64,000 nt of DNA from Smittia aterrima (taxonomy: Eukaryota > Arthropoda > Insecta > Diptera > Chironomidae): contig CP093831.1 of assembly GCA_033063855.1 (NCBI GenBank), positions 23,994,001-24,058,000 on the forward strand, read 5' to 3'. A program made the position numbers and the translations under genes. Each line of letters opens with the position of its first letter. The stretch's first letter is position 1. The notes under the pieces are model-generated. The model was not told the DNA's origin, ran no database searches, and saw nothing but the letters and a program-made list of their open reading frames with translations. Shown one piece after another: positions 61,104 to 64,000 of the stretch.

Positions 61104-61619
61104 GATTACTTCTTCACTTTTACTTTACTTTAATGTTTGATCGACAATTATTATTTCGTCTTTAATAAGTTTTTTAATTTGCTTGCTTCTAGCTCGACGG
61201 GAAATTTGTAAATGACGATTCGAGTGAAATTGAAAACAAAAGTCTTTGCTCGCGATTGTGTTCGTGTCGAAAAGTTGGTGCCGTGCGCAAACGAGCAAGT
61301 GAAAAAGAATCAAATCCAAAGAAACTCGCTTGGAGTTAACGATTTCTTTGTGATTAGAGAAAATGTTTGTTCGTGTTTGTTTGTTAGGGCCGTGTGGAAA
61401 TTTTCTTTGTTTTGATGAGACGAGCGCAGCAGTTCTCGACATTCATTCTTAATCCAGCGAGCAACGAGAAAAGTTTGTCAAATTATTTGTCGTTCTAAAT
61501 CGAAATTAAAGGAAAACTTGCGAAATTATTTTGGTTCACCTTTAGCACAAGTTATTTTCCATCAGTAAATCAAGAAACAAGTTCGAGCAGGAAGTGAAAA
61601 ACATTAAAAATTCAAAAAA
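61104..61619. promoter_or_regulatory. Shared upstream region of Fer2LCH and Fer1HCH
   Basis: 516 bp between head-to-head starts. No CAGTGN loop with a C-bulge stem (iron-responsive element) is visible on the heavy-chain strand here, although an upstream exon could carry one. Frames of 67 and 105 codons within it are probably chance. Confidence 0.45.
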
Positions 61620-62762
61620 ATGATAAAGTTTGGATTTCTCTTGGTGATTGCTGTAGTGTGCAGCTTCTCCACTCAAGCAGTCTCAGCCGACACATGTGAG
61701 TGTGAAAAACAAAAATGTTTGATTAAAAACAAAGCGAAATTTTCGCTAAACCAGGTCATTTGCGTATTACAGTAGAATTGAGAAAAGAAATTTCCACTAC
61801 GTTCTATCGATTGTGAATAACAAACAAAGTCGCACAAAGAATTTCCTTATCCAACTAATGATTCACAATTAACAAGAACAGTCGAAAGTGCAATTATCAA
61901 CAAAAAACTTTCAATGTCAGTTTTACGTTTGAATTCAAGTTCGTTCAGCTGAGTCTTGTTTGCCTGGCTAACAAAACAATGACCCGGCTTCCTTAAACCT
62001 AAATGATTCATAAAAATTGTTATCTAATCTTAAATTTTCTCTGATTTCAGGTAATGTTGATGGAGGCTCTAAACTCTTCAATGATATCGTGTTCCCTGAC
62101 ATGAAGAACAAATGCGTTGAGGCGACTGAAAATCAAATCAAAATGGAAGTGACAGCTTCACTTCAGTATTTGAGAATGGGCTCATACTTCTCCAGAGACA
62201 ACGTCGATCGTCCAGGATTCGCCAAGTTCTTCTTCGCCGCTGCTGGCGAGGAACGCGAACACGCTTACAAACTTATTGAATATTTGAGCATGAGAGGTCG
62301 TTACATTGAAAAAGAAAATCCTTCAAAAGTTATCTCCAAGTTTGACATCGGCAAATTGGTCACGGAATCAGACAGCAACAAAGTTAAGACCCACAAAGGA
62401 GAAGACGTTACCGTCGCTGATCTCGAGCCTACCTCAGCTGAAACAACTTCCGGATTGATTGCTTTGCAAAACGCCCTCAAGTTGGAAAAGATTGTTACAG
62501 CAAGCATCCGTAATCTTATTGAAGTTTGCGAGAAGGACGAGGACTTCAACGACTACCACGTAAGATTTCGCATTCCTTGGTTTGATATTTACTAAAAGTT
62601 TTTTTTCCCCAACAGTTCGTCGACTATCTTACCAGCGACTTCCTTGATGAACAATACAAGGGACAACGCGACTTGGCTGGAAAGATCAACACTCTCGGCA
62701 AGATGGTTCAAAGAGACGGAGGTTTGATCGCCGACTTCTTGTACGACAAGGAACTCCTGTAA
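61620..62762 (+). CDS. Fer1HCH: Ferritin heavy-chain homologue
   Basis: Exons 61620-61695, 62051-62559 and 62616-62762; 243 residues. Signal peptide (MIKFGFLLVIAVVCSFSTQAVSA, written here only to its length), then the HCH fold. The ferroxidase ligands are intact: Glu and Tyr in MEVTASLQY, EEREHA with both Glu and His, and Glu in LKLEK. It is the catalytic subunit that oxidises Fe2+ for storage and transport in secreted ferritin (family knowledge). The first intron is 355 bp, longer than elsewhere. AATAAAG near 62804 is a likely poly(A) signal. Confidence 0.93.
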
Positions 62763-64000
62763 ATATCGCGTAGCACGCTTAACACTAATCCAACATAGTG
62801 AAATAAAGAAGACCGTTTGAAGAGTCACCCTTTTGTGATAAGATGGAAAGGATGAAAATGTATTTTCTAGGAAGACTTTTTTTTTTGCTTTAGTCATTTA
62901 AGATTTCTTTATGTGTTCCCCTCATCATCAACATCATCATTCAAGTTTATCTGATCAAAATACTGAAGTTAAACTTTGTAACAAAAAAAAATCTAGAAAA
63001 TAAAGAAATCGAGGAAAAGCCAAAACTTTTTATTTTTGTTATTCAATAATTTCAGGAAATTTTAATCGATATTTGTTCGCTCTGCTTCTCGAAGGAATTT
63101 TTAAATAGATCACAAGACTTTGTTTTAATTATTTTCGTTGAGAGAGCCACGTAATTGTAAATCCAATAATTGCTTGATGGGCGTGAAATAATTATTCGCG
63201 ATTATCGCGACGTGACTGTGTAAGCATTTGAGGATAAAAATGATTCGTTCGAAAATTTTGGGAAGAAGAATGGAAAGTTTTAAAGAAAATTTCTCGAAAT
63301 TTTTGAAACTCTTGAACTTGAAATAGTTTGATCTGATAAGAATTCCACTTGTGCAAATATTTTTGGTCATGCGTAAATGAAATTATTAATTATCAATTAA
63401 AAACAGATTAACGGTTAATTAGTGTCGCAATATTGTGATGGATCGGCCATAAAACTGTTTAATTGATCGTCTCAATGATTTAGCAGAGCCGATGATATCT
63501 TGAGGACTTGGCGACTTCTTCGTTTTGATTCTCGAATGACCGATATTGTGCGGTGAAGGAACTTTCACAAAGTCTGCATCGTTAGACGAGATTGCATTCA
63601 CGTAATGCACACAACAATGGAAATTGTTATCAGTTGTTCTTGAGTGACAAAGTTTCTCTTAATCATTCACACTAAGATAGTTTTAAAATTTGCTGATTCA
63701 CTGACAGCAGTTGACGACAAACAAAACTCCCGATAACAAACATTCTTTTAGGATTTCATCAAAGAAACATAAAGTTGTTGAAATTCAAAGAAATCTGACG
63801 AAACCAATTTCCTAATTTTATCAAAAATATTTTCAATCTCTTTTATGAAGACCGTCAATAAAAAGGGAAATCAATATTTAGCCTCTGATAAGAATTGTTT
63901 CATGAATTTTGAAATTCAACAAGCTCGCGGTCAGATAAGAGAAAGTTATCGCTCTTCAAACACGCTGTGGTTTGATTAACTTTTGTCAAACACAATGCAG
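62763..64000. other. Intergenic to the right window edge
   Basis: 3'UTR of the heavy chain, then AT-rich sequence. A 63-codon minus-strand frame (63419-63610, containing KTKKSPSPQDI) has a coding-like composition and might be an exon of a gene beyond the edge, but no start context or domain supports it. Confidence 0.35.

Overview
The window looks like nuclear DNA of a small-genome dipteran, most likely a chironomid midge. Grounds: AT-rich DNA, spliced genes with mostly 50-65 bp GT-AG introns, secreted insect-type ferritins with signal peptides, divergent ionotropic receptors, and a long-UTR non-LTR retrotransposon carrying RNase H. The species name is inference, not shown.

From 1 to about 44.1 kb the window is dominated by one lineage-specific family, here called LRR-CC: signal peptide, a Cys-containing N-terminal region, a few leucine-rich repeats ending in a conserved CIDKKFPDDI-type cap, a coiled coil, and either a C-terminal membrane helix with a short acidic tail or no helix. 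Nearly all copies are on the minus strand. About ten are intact or nearly so (partial at 1, then 1754, 3044, 11711, 12861, 25678, 32002, 38029, 39278, 42758). Many others are broken (1413, 11340, 13810, 22692, 24194, 26985, 28120-28862, 29205, 30233, 34745). This is birth-and-death evolution. The architecture recalls the mosquito LRIM/APL1 immune proteins, but that link is by analogy. Most copies share a compact promoter with a GATA-type TGCGATAAGA site and an Inr-like TCAGTTT just before the ATG.

Within this array sit two tandem two-exon ionotropic receptor genes (4318-6219 and 7027-8928), an F-box gene (9519), a three-exon F-box/LRR gene (35553-37102), and mobile DNA. A near-complete non-LTR retrotransposon (14304-22691, 13-bp target duplication) has cut the 3' end off one LRR-CC gene. 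Its ORF1 is itself split by a 1.34 kb insert flanked by perfect 114-bp direct repeats and ending in a Helitron-like hairpin plus CTAG. A mariner relic (30705-31999), a TIR element (29689-30199) and a truncated non-LTR tail (27598-27934) are also present.

From 44.4 to 54.6 kb the window holds ordinary cellular genes: a retinol-dehydrogenase-like SDR, two divergent F-box genes and an F-box relic, SdhD (complex II small membrane subunit), Ptpmt1 (mitochondrial phosphatase) and a UBASH3/TULA-like histidine phosphatase. From 54.7 to 62.8 kb lies a ferritin cluster built from repeated head-to-head light-chain(-)/heavy-chain(+) pairs. One pair is canonical (60027-62762). The flanking copies include two heavy-chain paralogues that have lost key ferroxidase residues, plus a heavy-chain relic. 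The last 1.2 kb holds nothing confidently coding.
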